DNA of 64,000 bases from Micromonospora costi (GTDB taxonomy: Bacteria; Actinomycetota; Actinomycetes; Mycobacteriales; Micromonosporaceae): positions 186,001 to 250,000 of the forward strand of contig NZ_RBAN01000005.1 in the NCBI RefSeq assembly GCF_003626655.1. The letters run 5' to 3'. Shown here piece after piece: positions 51,300 to 59,753 of this stretch. How positions within the stretch are numbered: the first letter of the stretch is position 1; every line of letters starts with the position of its first letter. The notes under the pieces were generated by a model, which saw only the letters and a program-made list of their open reading frames with translations, did not search any database and was not told where the DNA came from. The translations under genes and the position numbers were made by a program.

Positions 51300-52145
51300 A
51301 TGCGGCAGGCAGCGAGGACGGCGGCGGGCTGGCCCACACCCCGCCGGGTCCTCGCCGTCGGCGCGGCCCTGGTGCTCGCCACCGGGCCCGCGGCACTGGC
51401 CGCCCGACCCGCGCCCGATCCAGCCGCGACGTCCGCGCCGGCACCCGCGGCGGGGACGTCTGCGCCGGCGTCCACGGCGGGGACGTCCGCGCCGGTACCC
51501 GCGGGGTCGGAGCGGGGCGAGGAGCTGTTCCGGCAGCAGTGCGCGAGCTGCCACGGCGAGCAGGGCCAGGGCAGCCAACGCGGCCCGTCGCTGGTCGGTG
51601 TGGGACCCGCGTCCGTGGACTTCCAGGTGGGCACCGGGCGCATGCCCCTCGCGCACGAGCAGTCGCAGCCACGCCGCCGCGAACCGGTGTTCTCGGCCGA
51701 CGAGATCGCCTCCCTGGTCGACCACGTGGCGAGCTTCGGCGGCGGCGGCCCGCAGATCCCCCGGGTCGCCCACGGTGACCTCCCGGCCGGGCGGGAGATC
51801 TTCGCGGCCAACTGCGCGCCGTGCCACGGGGCGACCGGCGCGGGCGCCGCGCTCACCAACGGCCGGGACGCGCCGCCCCTGTACGAGGCGACCGCCGTGC
51901 AGATCGCCGAGGCGGTGCGGGTCGGCCCCGGGCTGATGCCGGCGTTCCCCAGCCAACTGCTCAGCGACCAGCAGGTGGACGACCTCACCACGTACGTGCG
52001 GCGGTTGCAGAGCGAGCGGTTGGACCGGGGCGGGAACCCGCTCGGCCGGCTCGGCCCCCTCGCCGAGGGCGTGGTCGCCTGGATCGCTACCGTGGGGCTG
52101 CTCGTCGCGGCGGCCCGGTGGCTTGGCCGGAGGGCGGGGGAGTGA
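51300..52145 (+). CDS. qcrC: Diheme cytochrome c subunit of the bc complex
   Basis: A 281-residue QcrC. An N-terminal signal/anchor and an Ala/Pro/Ser linker (coded by a 27-bp tandem repeat) precede two cytochrome c domains with CASCH and CAPCH. Methionines in VGTGRMPLA and GPGLMPAFP are the likely axial ligands. A C-terminal helix (VVAWIATVGLLVAAARWL) anchors it. This two-heme form is characteristic of actinobacterial bcc complexes. Confidence 0.93.
   Translation: MRQAARTAAGWPTPRRVLAVGAALVLATGPAALAARPAPDPAATSAPAPAAGTSAPASTAGTSAPVPAGSERGEELFRQQCASCHGEQGQGSQRGPSLVGVGPASVDFQVGTGRMPLAHEQSQPRRREPVFSADEIASLVDHVASFGGGGPQIPRVAHGDLPAGREIFAANCAPCHGATGAGAALTNGRDAPPLYEATAVQIAEAVRVGPGLMPAFPSQLLSDQQVDDLTTYVRRLQSERLDRGGNPLGRLGPLAEGVVAWIATVGLLVAAARWLGRRAGE
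51428..51508 (+). repeat. 27-bp tandem repeat in qcrC
   Basis: Three copies (51428-51454, 51455-51481, 51482-51508), each starting GACGTCYGCGCCGG, encode a nine-residue TSAPxPAAG-like linker. Copies differ at a few positions. Confidence 0.85.
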
Positions 52146-53011
52146 GCCGCCGCAGACCGCCGCTGGCGCCCGCCCCGCCCGGTGTGAACCGGCGGATCGT
52201 GCTGTCCTTCCTGGCCAGTGCCGCCGGCGCCGTCGGCTTCGCGGTGACGTACGGCCTCGGTGGGCAGACGCAGTGGGAGGGTGTCTGCCTCGCGGTCGCG
52301 TTCGCCGGCCTGGCGACCGGGCTCGCGATCTGGGGCAAGCGGCTGGTGCCGGTCGGCGGGTACGTCGAGGAGCACGAGGGGTTCACCCCGCCGCCGGCCG
52401 AGCAGGCGATGACCGCCGCCGTGCTCACCGCCCCGGACAGCCCGACCCGCCGCCGCGGCCTGCTCGGGGCGCTCACCCTCGCGCTGGCCGCGCTGGGGGT
52501 CGCGGCCCTGTTCCCGCTGCGCTCCCTGCTGCCCTGGGACCGCACCCGCCCCCTCGGGGCGCTCCGGCACACGCCGTGGCGGGCGGGAGTCCGGCTGGTC
52601 ACCTCGGAGGGGCGACCGCTGCGTCCCTCGGACATTCCCCCCGGGACGACGGTCGGGGTGTTCCCGGAGGGCCACGTCGACGCCGCCGACGCGCCCGCCT
52701 TCGCGGTCCGGCTGCAACCCGAGCGCTTCACGCGGCCGCCCGCCGCCGGTCACCTCGACGGGTTGGTCGTCCACTCGCTGCTCTGCACCCACGCCGGATG
52801 CCCGGTCCGGCTCTACCTCGACGGGACCGGTCGGGTGCTCTGCCCCTGCCACCAGTCGTCCTTCGACCTGTTCGCCGCGGCCCGTCCGGTCGCCGGTCCG
52901 GCGGCCCGGCCGCTGCCGGGCCTGCCGATCGAGGTGGGACCCGACGGCTTTCTGCGCGCCACGGGTGACTTCACCCGGCCGCCCGGCGCCGGGTTCTGGA
53001 GCCGTCCGTGA
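52142..53011 (+). CDS. qcrA: Rieske iron-sulfur subunit of the bc complex
   Basis: A 289-residue membrane protein. GTG 52142 overlaps the qcrC stop. Three hydrophobic segments (about 19-38, 42-60 and 105-122) precede the Rieske domain, whose 2Fe-2S ligands are in CTHAGCP and CPCHQSSFD. It is shorter than mycobacterial QcrA (over 400 residues) but has the actinobacterial three-helix N-terminus. It carries electrons from quinol to QcrC. Confidence 0.94.
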   Translation: MSRRRPPLAPAPPGVNRRIVLSFLASAAGAVGFAVTYGLGGQTQWEGVCLAVAFAGLATGLAIWGKRLVPVGGYVEEHEGFTPPPAEQAMTAAVLTAPDSPTRRRGLLGALTLALAALGVAALFPLRSLLPWDRTRPLGALRHTPWRAGVRLVTSEGRPLRPSDIPPGTTVGVFPEGHVDAADAPAFAVRLQPERFTRPPAAGHLDGLVVHSLLCTHAGCPVRLYLDGTGRVLCPCHQSSFDLFAAARPVAGPAARPLPGLPIEVGPDGFLRATGDFTRPPGAGFWSRP

Positions 53012-54726
53012 TCGTCGACCGGTTCGCCCGCGCGCTCGACGACCGCCTGCGGCTGTCACCGGTCGCCCGGCGGGCGCTGGCGAAGGTCTTCCCCGACCAC
53101 TGGTCGTTCATGCTCGGCGAGATCGCCCTCTACTCGCTCGTCGCGCTCATCCTCACCGGCGTCTACCTCACCTTCTTCTTCGAGGCCAGCGCGGCTGACC
53201 GCGTCTACCAGGGCTCGTACGCGCCGCTGGACGGCAGCACGACCTCGGCCGCGTACGCCTCCACGGTCCGGCTCAGCTGGGACGTGCGGGCGGGCCTGCT
53301 GATCCGCCAGACGCACCACTGGGCGGCCGTGGTGTTCGTGGCCGCGATCGTCGTCCACCTGATCCGGATCTTCTTCACCGGGGCCTTCCGCAAACCCCGG
53401 GAGCTGAACTGGCTGGTCGGGGTCACCATGCTGACCCTCGCCCTGGCCAACGGCTTCACCGGCTACTCGATGCCCGACGACCTGCTCTCCGGCCTGGGCC
53501 TGCGGATCATCGTCTCGGTCGTCGAGTCGATCCCGGTCGTCGGGTCGTGGCTGGCGTTCCTCGCCCTCGGCGGCGAGTTCCCCTCCACCGAGATGATCCC
53601 CCGGCTGTTCGTGACGCACGTGTTCCTGGTGCCGGCCGTCCTCGTCGCCCTCGTCGCCGTGCACCTGGCGATGGTCGTACGGCAGAAGCACAGCCAGTTC
53701 CCCGGCCCGGGGCACACCGAGCACAACGTGGTCGGCTCCCGGCTCTGGCCCAGCTACACGCTCCGCTCACTCGCGCTGTTCCTCTGGGTGCTCGCGGTGC
53801 TCTTCGCGCTCGGCGGGCTCGTGCAGATCAACCCCGTCTGGCTCTACGGCCCGTTCTCGCCCGCGCAGGCCACCTCACCGGCCCAGCCCGACTGGTACGT
53901 GGCGTGGGGCGACGGCGCGCTGCGGCTGTTCCCGCCCTGGGAGGTGCGCATCGGCGGGTACCGGGTGCCGGCGCCGTTCGTGCCCGGTGTGGTGGTCGGC
54001 GGCGTGACGTTCCTGGCGTTGTACGCGTGGCCGTTCCTCGAACGGATCTTCGGCCGGGACCACCGCCCGCACCACCTGCTGGACCGCCCCCGCGACCATC
54101 CGGTCCGGATGGGCGTCGGCGTCGCGGCCCTCACGTTCTACGGGCTGCTCGTCGTGGCGGCCGGCGACGACATCATCGCCCGGCTGCTGGGGGTGCCGGT
54201 CTACGACGTGCTCTCGGTGCTGCGCGTCGTGGTGCTCGTCCTTCCCCTGCTCACCGGGACGCTGGCGTTCCTGCTGGCCCGCGCGCTGCGCCGCGGCGAC
54301 GCCGCGCGGCTGGGCGACCTGACCCGTGCCGACCTCGCGACCGCGCACGGCGCGGAACGGCGACCGCCGGAGGACGCGTCGGAGCGGCCCGCCCGGGACC
54401 GCCCGGGCGAGCGCGTCGAGATGTGGCCGGAGGGCGACGTGTGGCACTGGCGCTACCGGGACGCGCCGGGCGGTCTCGCCGTGGCGGGCAACCGGGCGGC
54501 GTCGTCCGAGGAGGAGGCGGCCTCCGCGGCCCGGCTCGCGTACCCCGGCGTCGACCGCGTCGTCGTTCCCGGCCCGCCGCTCCCGGCACCGGGACGGCTC
54601 CGCACCGCGCTGCGCCGGTGGAGCGACCGCGCCCTGGGCGTGTCGCTGCTCGTCGCCGCGCTGCGCCAGCGGCGTGACCGCCGGCGGCGGGACGACGGGC
54701 CCGACACGTCGGCGCCAGATCGCTGA
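53008..54726 (+). CDS. qcrB: Cytochrome b subunit of the bc complex, with C-terminal extension
   Basis: A 572-residue membrane protein. GTG 53008 overlaps qcrA. Heme-b histidines are in RQTHHWAAVVFVAAIVVHLIR and in the fourth helix (FVTHVFLVP and VAVHLAM). The Qo-site motif is PDWYVAW, the usual actinobacterial form of PEWY. After the last helix (about residue 430) there is an unusual soluble tail with VEMWPEGDVWHWRYRD and SSEEEAASAARLAYPGV, resembling a small stand-alone domain fused here. Confidence 0.93.
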   Translation: MIVDRFARALDDRLRLSPVARRALAKVFPDHWSFMLGEIALYSLVALILTGVYLTFFFEASAADRVYQGSYAPLDGSTTSAAYASTVRLSWDVRAGLLIRQTHHWAAVVFVAAIVVHLIRIFFTGAFRKPRELNWLVGVTMLTLALANGFTGYSMPDDLLSGLGLRIIVSVVESIPVVGSWLAFLALGGEFPSTEMIPRLFVTHVFLVPAVLVALVAVHLAMVVRQKHSQFPGPGHTEHNVVGSRLWPSYTLRSLALFLWVLAVLFALGGLVQINPVWLYGPFSPAQATSPAQPDWYVAWGDGALRLFPPWEVRIGGYRVPAPFVPGVVVGGVTFLALYAWPFLERIFGRDHRPHHLLDRPRDHPVRMGVGVAALTFYGLLVVAAGDDIIARLLGVPVYDVLSVLRVVVLVLPLLTGTLAFLLARALRRGDAARLGDLTRADLATAHGAERRPPEDASERPARDRPGERVEMWPEGDVWHWRYRDAPGGLAVAGNRAASSEEEAASAARLAYPGVDRVVVPGPPLPAPGRLRTALRRWSDRALGVSLLVAALRQRRDRRRRDDGPDTSAPDR

Positions 54727-54896
54727 CCACCGGGCCGCGCCCAGCGCACCCCGCTTCGTACCGTTTCGGTGGGTTTGCAGCACTCCGCAGCGGGTAGCCG
54801 CCGGGCCGTCCGCCGTGGCGGACGGTGTCCGGGTCGGCGCTCGCGCGGCCGCCGAGGCGGATCGGTGCGGAACGACATCGGAACGAGGAGGACGAC

Positions 54897-56663
54897 GTGC
54901 AGGAGATCGTTGGCGAGTGTCTCGCCCGCCGGCTGGTCGAGTGGGGCGTGGACACCGTGTTCGGGCTGCCCGGCGACGGCATCAACGGCCTCATGGAGGG
55001 CTTCCGCCGGCACCGCGACAGGCTCCGGTTCATCCTCGTGCACCACGAGGAGGCGGCCGCGTTCATGGCCAGCGGGTACGCCAAGGCCACCGGCCGGCTG
55101 GGCGTCTGCGCGGCCACCTCCGGCCCGGGCGCCATCCACCTGCTCAACGGCCTCTACGACGCGAAGCTGGACCACGTGCCGGTGCTGGCGATCACCGGCA
55201 TGCAGGAGACGTCGGTGCTCGGCTCGCAGTACCAGCAGGAGGTGCACACCACGCACCTCTACCAGGACGTGGCCGCCTACAACCTCATGGTCACCAACCC
55301 GCAGCAGATGCCGGGCGTTCTGGACATCGCCATCCGCAACGCCCTGTCCAAGCGGACAGTGGTGCACCTGACGTTCCCCAACGACCTCCAGGTGGCGGCC
55401 ACGACCCAGGACCCGTACCGGCATGTGAGCCCCGGCGAGCCGCCGACGAGCAGCACCGTGGTGTCGCAGCCGCCGGTGCCGGCCGCCCCGGCCGACCTGG
55501 ACCGGGCCGCGGAGGTGCTCAACGCCGGGAACAAGGTGGCCACGCTGGTCGGGGTGGGTGCCCGGGGCGCGCGGGCCGAGGTGCTGGCCGTGGCCGAGGC
55601 GCTGGCCAGCCCCGTCGTGAAGACGCTGCCCGGCAAGATGGTCGTGCCCGACGACCACCCGCTCACCACCGGCGGCCTCGGCCTGCTCGGCACCCGGCCG
55701 AGCGAGGAGCTGATGGAGGAGTGCGACACGCTCCTGATGGTCGGCACCTCCTTCCCGTACGCGATGTACCTGCCCAAGCCGGGCCAGGCGCGGGTCGTGC
55801 AGATCGACGTCGACCCCAGCCTGATCGGCATGCGCCTGCCGGTCGACGCGCCCGTCACCGCAGACGCGCGGCTCGCGTTGCAGCAGCTGCTGCCGCTGCT
55901 GCGGGCGCGCACCGACCGCACGTTCCTCGCCAAGTACCAGAAGGCGCGCGACTCCTGGCTGTCGGACATGGCGAGCCTGCGCGACCCGAGCCGGACCCCG
56001 ATCGCCCCGCAGTACCTCATGGGGTGCATCGACCAGGCCGCCGCCGACGACGCCATCCTGACCTGCGACTCGGGCACGATCGCCACCTGGTCGGCGCGGC
56101 ACTGGACCATCCGTGGCGACCGCGAGTACTACCTCTCCGGCAACCTCGCCACCATGGCGCCCGGCCTGCCGTACGCGATCGCCATGCAGCACGCGTACCC
56201 CGGCCGGCAGGTCATCGCGTTCGTGGGCGACGGCGGGTTCGCCATGCTGATGGCCGAGTTCCTCACCGCCGTGCGGCACGACCTGCCCATCAAGGTGATC
56301 GTCAACAACAACAACTCGTACGGGCAGATCCTCTGGGAGCAGATCATCCTCGGCTACCCGGAGTACGCCGTCCGCCATCGGCAGCCCGAGGCCGACTTCG
56401 GCGCCTGGGCGCGCGGGTGCGGCGCGTTCGGTGTGAAGATCGCCGACCCGAAGGCGCTGCCCGACGCCATCCGCCAGGCGTTCGCACACCCCGGCCCGGC
56501 CCTCGTGGACTGCGACGTCAACCCGAACGAGCCGCCGATGCCCGGCAAGATCCGCTACGAGCAGGCGAAGCACTTCACCGAGGCGTTCCTGCGTGGTCAA
56601 CCCAACCGGCTCAGCACCCTGGCCACCGTGGCCCGCGACAAGATCAACGAGCTGCGGTCATGA
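54897..56663 (+). CDS. Thiamine-diphosphate enzyme, pyruvate oxidase/acetolactate synthase-like
   Basis: A 588-residue cytosolic enzyme. GAGGAGGACGAC precedes GTG 54897. The catalytic Glu is in HHEEAAAFMASGYAK near residue 51. The central domain follows, then the ThDP motif running from GDGGFAMLMAEF (about 443) to IVNNNNSYGQ. Members decarboxylate pyruvate-like acids, passing electrons to quinone (PoxB) or condensing products. The ATGA overlap with the next gene, an FAD/iron-sulfur dehydrogenase, and the upstream respiratory genes favour an oxidase-type role, but this is not proven. Confidence 0.85.
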   Translation: MQEIVGECLARRLVEWGVDTVFGLPGDGINGLMEGFRRHRDRLRFILVHHEEAAAFMASGYAKATGRLGVCAATSGPGAIHLLNGLYDAKLDHVPVLAITGMQETSVLGSQYQQEVHTTHLYQDVAAYNLMVTNPQQMPGVLDIAIRNALSKRTVVHLTFPNDLQVAATTQDPYRHVSPGEPPTSSTVVSQPPVPAAPADLDRAAEVLNAGNKVATLVGVGARGARAEVLAVAEALASPVVKTLPGKMVVPDDHPLTTGGLGLLGTRPSEELMEECDTLLMVGTSFPYAMYLPKPGQARVVQIDVDPSLIGMRLPVDAPVTADARLALQQLLPLLRARTDRTFLAKYQKARDSWLSDMASLRDPSRTPIAPQYLMGCIDQAAADDAILTCDSGTIATWSARHWTIRGDREYYLSGNLATMAPGLPYAIAMQHAYPGRQVIAFVGDGGFAMLMAEFLTAVRHDLPIKVIVNNNNSYGQILWEQIILGYPEYAVRHRQPEADFGAWARGCGAFGVKIADPKALPDAIRQAFAHPGPALVDCDVNPNEPPMPGKIRYEQAKHFTEAFLRGQPNRLSTLATVARDKINELRS

Positions 56664-59600
56664 CCGGGACCCTCCTGCCGCCACCGGTCGTACGGCCACC
56701 CGCGCCGGTCACGGACATCGACCTGGCCGCGCTCGTGGCCGACCTGCGCGCGGAGGTCGACGGCGAGGTCCGCTTCGACGCCGGCTCCCGGGGCGCGTAC
56801 TCCACCGACGCCTCCAACTACCGCCAGATCCCGCTCGGGGTGGTCGTACCCCGGACGGTGGACGGCGCGGTCGCGGCCGTCGCGGCGTGCCGCCGGCACG
56901 GGGCGCCGCTGGTGTCCCGCGGCGGTGGCACCAGCCTGGCCGGCGAGTGCACCAACACCGCCGTGGTCCTCGACTGGTCGAAGTACTGCCACCGGCTGCT
57001 GGAGGTCGACACCGACGCCCGTACCTGCCTGATCGAACCCGGCATCGTGCTCGACACGCTCAACGAGCTGCTCGCCCCGACCGGCCTCCAGTACGGTCCC
57101 AAACCGGCCACCCACGACCACTGCACCCTCGGCGGCATGCTCGGCAACAACTCCTGCGGCGCCACCGCCCAGCGCACCGGCAAGGTCGTCGACAACATCG
57201 TCGAGCTGGAGGTGCTGCTCTACGACGGCACCCGCATGTGGGTGGGGGAGACCGATGACGCGCAGTACGTCGAGATCCAGCGCCAGGGTGGCCGGCGTGC
57301 CGAGATCTACCGGCAGTTGCGGGCGCTGCGCGACGAGTACCTCGCCGACATCCGCGGCCGCTACCCGCGGATCCCGCGCCGGGTCTCCGGCTACAACCTC
57401 GACAGCCTCCTGCCGGAGAAGAACTTCCACGTCGGGCAGGCGCTCGTCGGCTCCGAGGGAACCCTGGTCACCATCCTGCGGGCCCGGCTGAAGCTGGTGC
57501 CCGTGGTGCCGGCCCAGTCGCTCGTCTTCCTCAGCTACCCGGACATCGCCGCCGCCGCGGACGACGTGCCGCGCGTCCTGCGACACCAGCCGATCGCGCT
57601 CGAAGGCATCGACGACAAGCTGATCAACTTCGAGCAGCGCAAGGGCCTGCACCCGCAGGCGCTGCACGAGCTGCCCAGAGGCGGCGCCTGGCTGATGGTC
57701 CAGCTCGGCGGCGAGACGCCGGAGCGGGCCAGGGCGGCGGCGGACTGGCTGATCGCCGAGGTGCGCCGCGACGGCGGGCCCACCGTGCACGAGTTCGCCG
57801 ATCCGGATGCCGAGCAGCGGATGTGGAAGGTCCGTGAGTCGGGGCTCGGTGCGACCGCGCACGTGCCGGGCGGGGAGAACACCTGGCCCGGCTGGGAGGA
57901 CTCCGCCGTCGCACCGGACCGGCTCGGTGACTACCTGCGCGACCTCGGTCGCCTCTACCACGAGTACGACCTCGACCAGGCCTCGGTCTACGGGCACTTC
58001 GGGCAGGGCTGCGTGCACAGCCGGATCCCCTTCCGGCTGCGTACCGCCGAGGGCGTCCGGCAGTTCCGGTCCTTCCTCGAACGCGCCGCCGACCTGGTCG
58101 TCGCCTACGGCGGCTCGTTCTCCGGCGAGCACGGCGACGGCCAGGCCCGCGGCGAGTTGCTGGCGAAGATGTACGGCGACCGGCTCGTGCGCGCCTTCGG
58201 CCAGTTCAAGGCGATCTTCGACCCGGACGACCGGATGAACCCCGGCAAGGTGATGCCGCCGTACCCGCTGGACGGCAACCTCCGGCTCGGCGTCGACTAC
58301 AACCACGGCGGCGTGAAGACGGTCTTCGCCTACCCCGACGACGGCGGCAGCTTCGGCGAGGCCGTGCTCCGCTGCGTCGGTGTGGGCAAGTGCCGCCGCC
58401 CGCACGGCGAGGTGATGTGCCCGTCCTACATGGTCACCCGCGAGGAGGAACACTCGACGCGCGGGCGCGCCCGGTTGCTGTTCGAGATGCTCGACGGCAC
58501 GGCACGTGGAGGCACCATCGCCGACGGCTGGCGTTCCACCGCCGTGCGGAACGCCCTGGACCTCTGCCTCGCCTGCAAGGGCTGCAAGGCCGACTGTCCG
58601 GTGAACGTGGACATGGCGACGTACAAGGCGGAATTCCTCTCCCACCACTACGCCGGCCGGATCCGCCCCCGCGCCCACTACTCGATGGGCTGGCTGCCCC
58701 TGCTCGCCGTCGGCGCCGGCCTCGCGCCCCAGGTGGTCAACGCCGTGGCCCAGGCGCCCGGGCTGGACCGGCTCGCCAAGCTGCTCGGCGGGGTCGACCA
58801 GCGACGTACGCTCCCGGCCTTCGCCGCCGAGTCGTTCCAGCAGTGGTTCGCCCGCCGCAGCCCCGGTGGCGACGGGTCCCGGGGCGACGTCCTGCTCTGG
58901 CCCGACACCTTCACCAACCGGTTCCACCCCGGGATCGCGCGGGCCGCGGTCGAGGTCCTGGAGGCCGCCGGCTGGCACGTACGGGTTCCCGCCGGCCCGG
59001 TCTGCTGCGGACTGACCTGGATCTCCACCGGCCAGCTCGGCGTCGCCAAGCGGGCGCTGCGCCGCACGCTGGACGTGCTGCGCCCGTACCTGCGCGCCGG
59101 CACCCCGGTGCTTGGCCTGGAACCCAGCTGCACGGCGGTGTTCCGCAGCGACGCCCACGAGCTGTTCCCCGGCGACGACGACATCCGCCGGCTGCAGCAG
59201 CAGACCGTCACCCTCGCGGAGCTGCTGCACGAGCACACCCCCGGCTGGCAGCCGCCCCGGCTGTCGGCACACGCGCTGATCCAGACCCACTGCCACCAGC
59301 ACGCCATCCTCGACACCGCCGCCGACGCGGCGGTCCTCGCCGCGGCCGGAGTGCAGGCGGAGTTCCTCGACTCGGGCTGCTGCGGCCTGGCCGGCAACTT
59401 CGGCTTCGAGCAGGGGCACTACGAGGTCTCCGAGGCCTGCGCCGAGCGCGTCCTCCTGCCGGCCGTACGGGCCGCCGCGGACACCGACGTGCTCCTCGCC
59501 GACGGGTTCAGCTGCCGGACCCAGGTCGAGCAGAGCGCGGCCGGCGGGCGGACCGCGATGCACCTGGCCGAGCTGCTCCGCGCCGGTCTGCACGGCGGGT

Positions 59601-59749
59601 CCGTCCCGCCCCGACCCGAGGGCCGCTGGGCCGAACGCCCGCGCCCGGCATCGCGCCCGGCGCGGTGGGCCGCCGCCGGCCTGGCGGGTCTCGCGGTGCT
59701 GGGGCCGGTGGCGGCCGTCGCGGCGCGGGCCGCCCGCCGGGGGCGTTGA
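56660..59749 (+). CDS. Fused FAD-linked oxidase and iron-sulfur protein (D-lactate dehydrogenase-like)
   Basis: A 1029-residue protein. An FAD-binding domain (about 45-220; SRGGGTSLAGECTN, LGGMLGNNSCG) and FAD-oxidase C-terminal domain (about 260-530; YGHFGQGCVHSRIPF, SGEHGDGQARGE) are fused to a GlpC-like part. That part has cysteine clusters near 573-590 and 635-646 (CLACKGCKADCP) and CCG motifs near 780 (VCCGLTW) and 906 (SGCCGLAGNFG). A C-terminal helix lies at about 1003-1025. Relatives oxidise D-lactate or glycolate and reduce quinone. The fused form joins what are often separate Dld and Fe-S subunits. Confidence 0.9.
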   Translation: MTGTLLPPPVVRPPAPVTDIDLAALVADLRAEVDGEVRFDAGSRGAYSTDASNYRQIPLGVVVPRTVDGAVAAVAACRRHGAPLVSRGGGTSLAGECTNTAVVLDWSKYCHRLLEVDTDARTCLIEPGIVLDTLNELLAPTGLQYGPKPATHDHCTLGGMLGNNSCGATAQRTGKVVDNIVELEVLLYDGTRMWVGETDDAQYVEIQRQGGRRAEIYRQLRALRDEYLADIRGRYPRIPRRVSGYNLDSLLPEKNFHVGQALVGSEGTLVTILRARLKLVPVVPAQSLVFLSYPDIAAAADDVPRVLRHQPIALEGIDDKLINFEQRKGLHPQALHELPRGGAWLMVQLGGETPERARAAADWLIAEVRRDGGPTVHEFADPDAEQRMWKVRESGLGATAHVPGGENTWPGWEDSAVAPDRLGDYLRDLGRLYHEYDLDQASVYGHFGQGCVHSRIPFRLRTAEGVRQFRSFLERAADLVVAYGGSFSGEHGDGQARGELLAKMYGDRLVRAFGQFKAIFDPDDRMNPGKVMPPYPLDGNLRLGVDYNHGGVKTVFAYPDDGGSFGEAVLRCVGVGKCRRPHGEVMCPSYMVTREEEHSTRGRARLLFEMLDGTARGGTIADGWRSTAVRNALDLCLACKGCKADCPVNVDMATYKAEFLSHHYAGRIRPRAHYSMGWLPLLAVGAGLAPQVVNAVAQAPGLDRLAKLLGGVDQRRTLPAFAAESFQQWFARRSPGGDGSRGDVLLWPDTFTNRFHPGIARAAVEVLEAAGWHVRVPAGPVCCGLTWISTGQLGVAKRALRRTLDVLRPYLRAGTPVLGLEPSCTAVFRSDAHELFPGDDDIRRLQQQTVTLAELLHEHTPGWQPPRLSAHALIQTHCHQHAILDTAADAAVLAAAGVQAEFLDSGCCGLAGNFGFEQGHYEVSEACAERVLLPAVRAAADTDVLLADGFSCRTQVEQSAAGGRTAMHLAELLRAGLHGGSVPPRPEGRWAERPRPASRPARWAAAGLAGLAVLGPVAAVAARAARRGR

Positions 59750-59753
59750 CGCG

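Noticed and set aside
51428..51508. Possible CRISPR-like repeat
   Set aside because: The three units are directly adjacent without spacers and are in frame within qcrC.
54326..56659. An upstream in-frame extension of the FAD/iron-sulfur protein, giving 1807 codons
   Set aside because: The extension runs through qcrB and the ThDP gene in the wrong frame. The ATG at 56660 begins the conserved protein and overlaps the previous stop.
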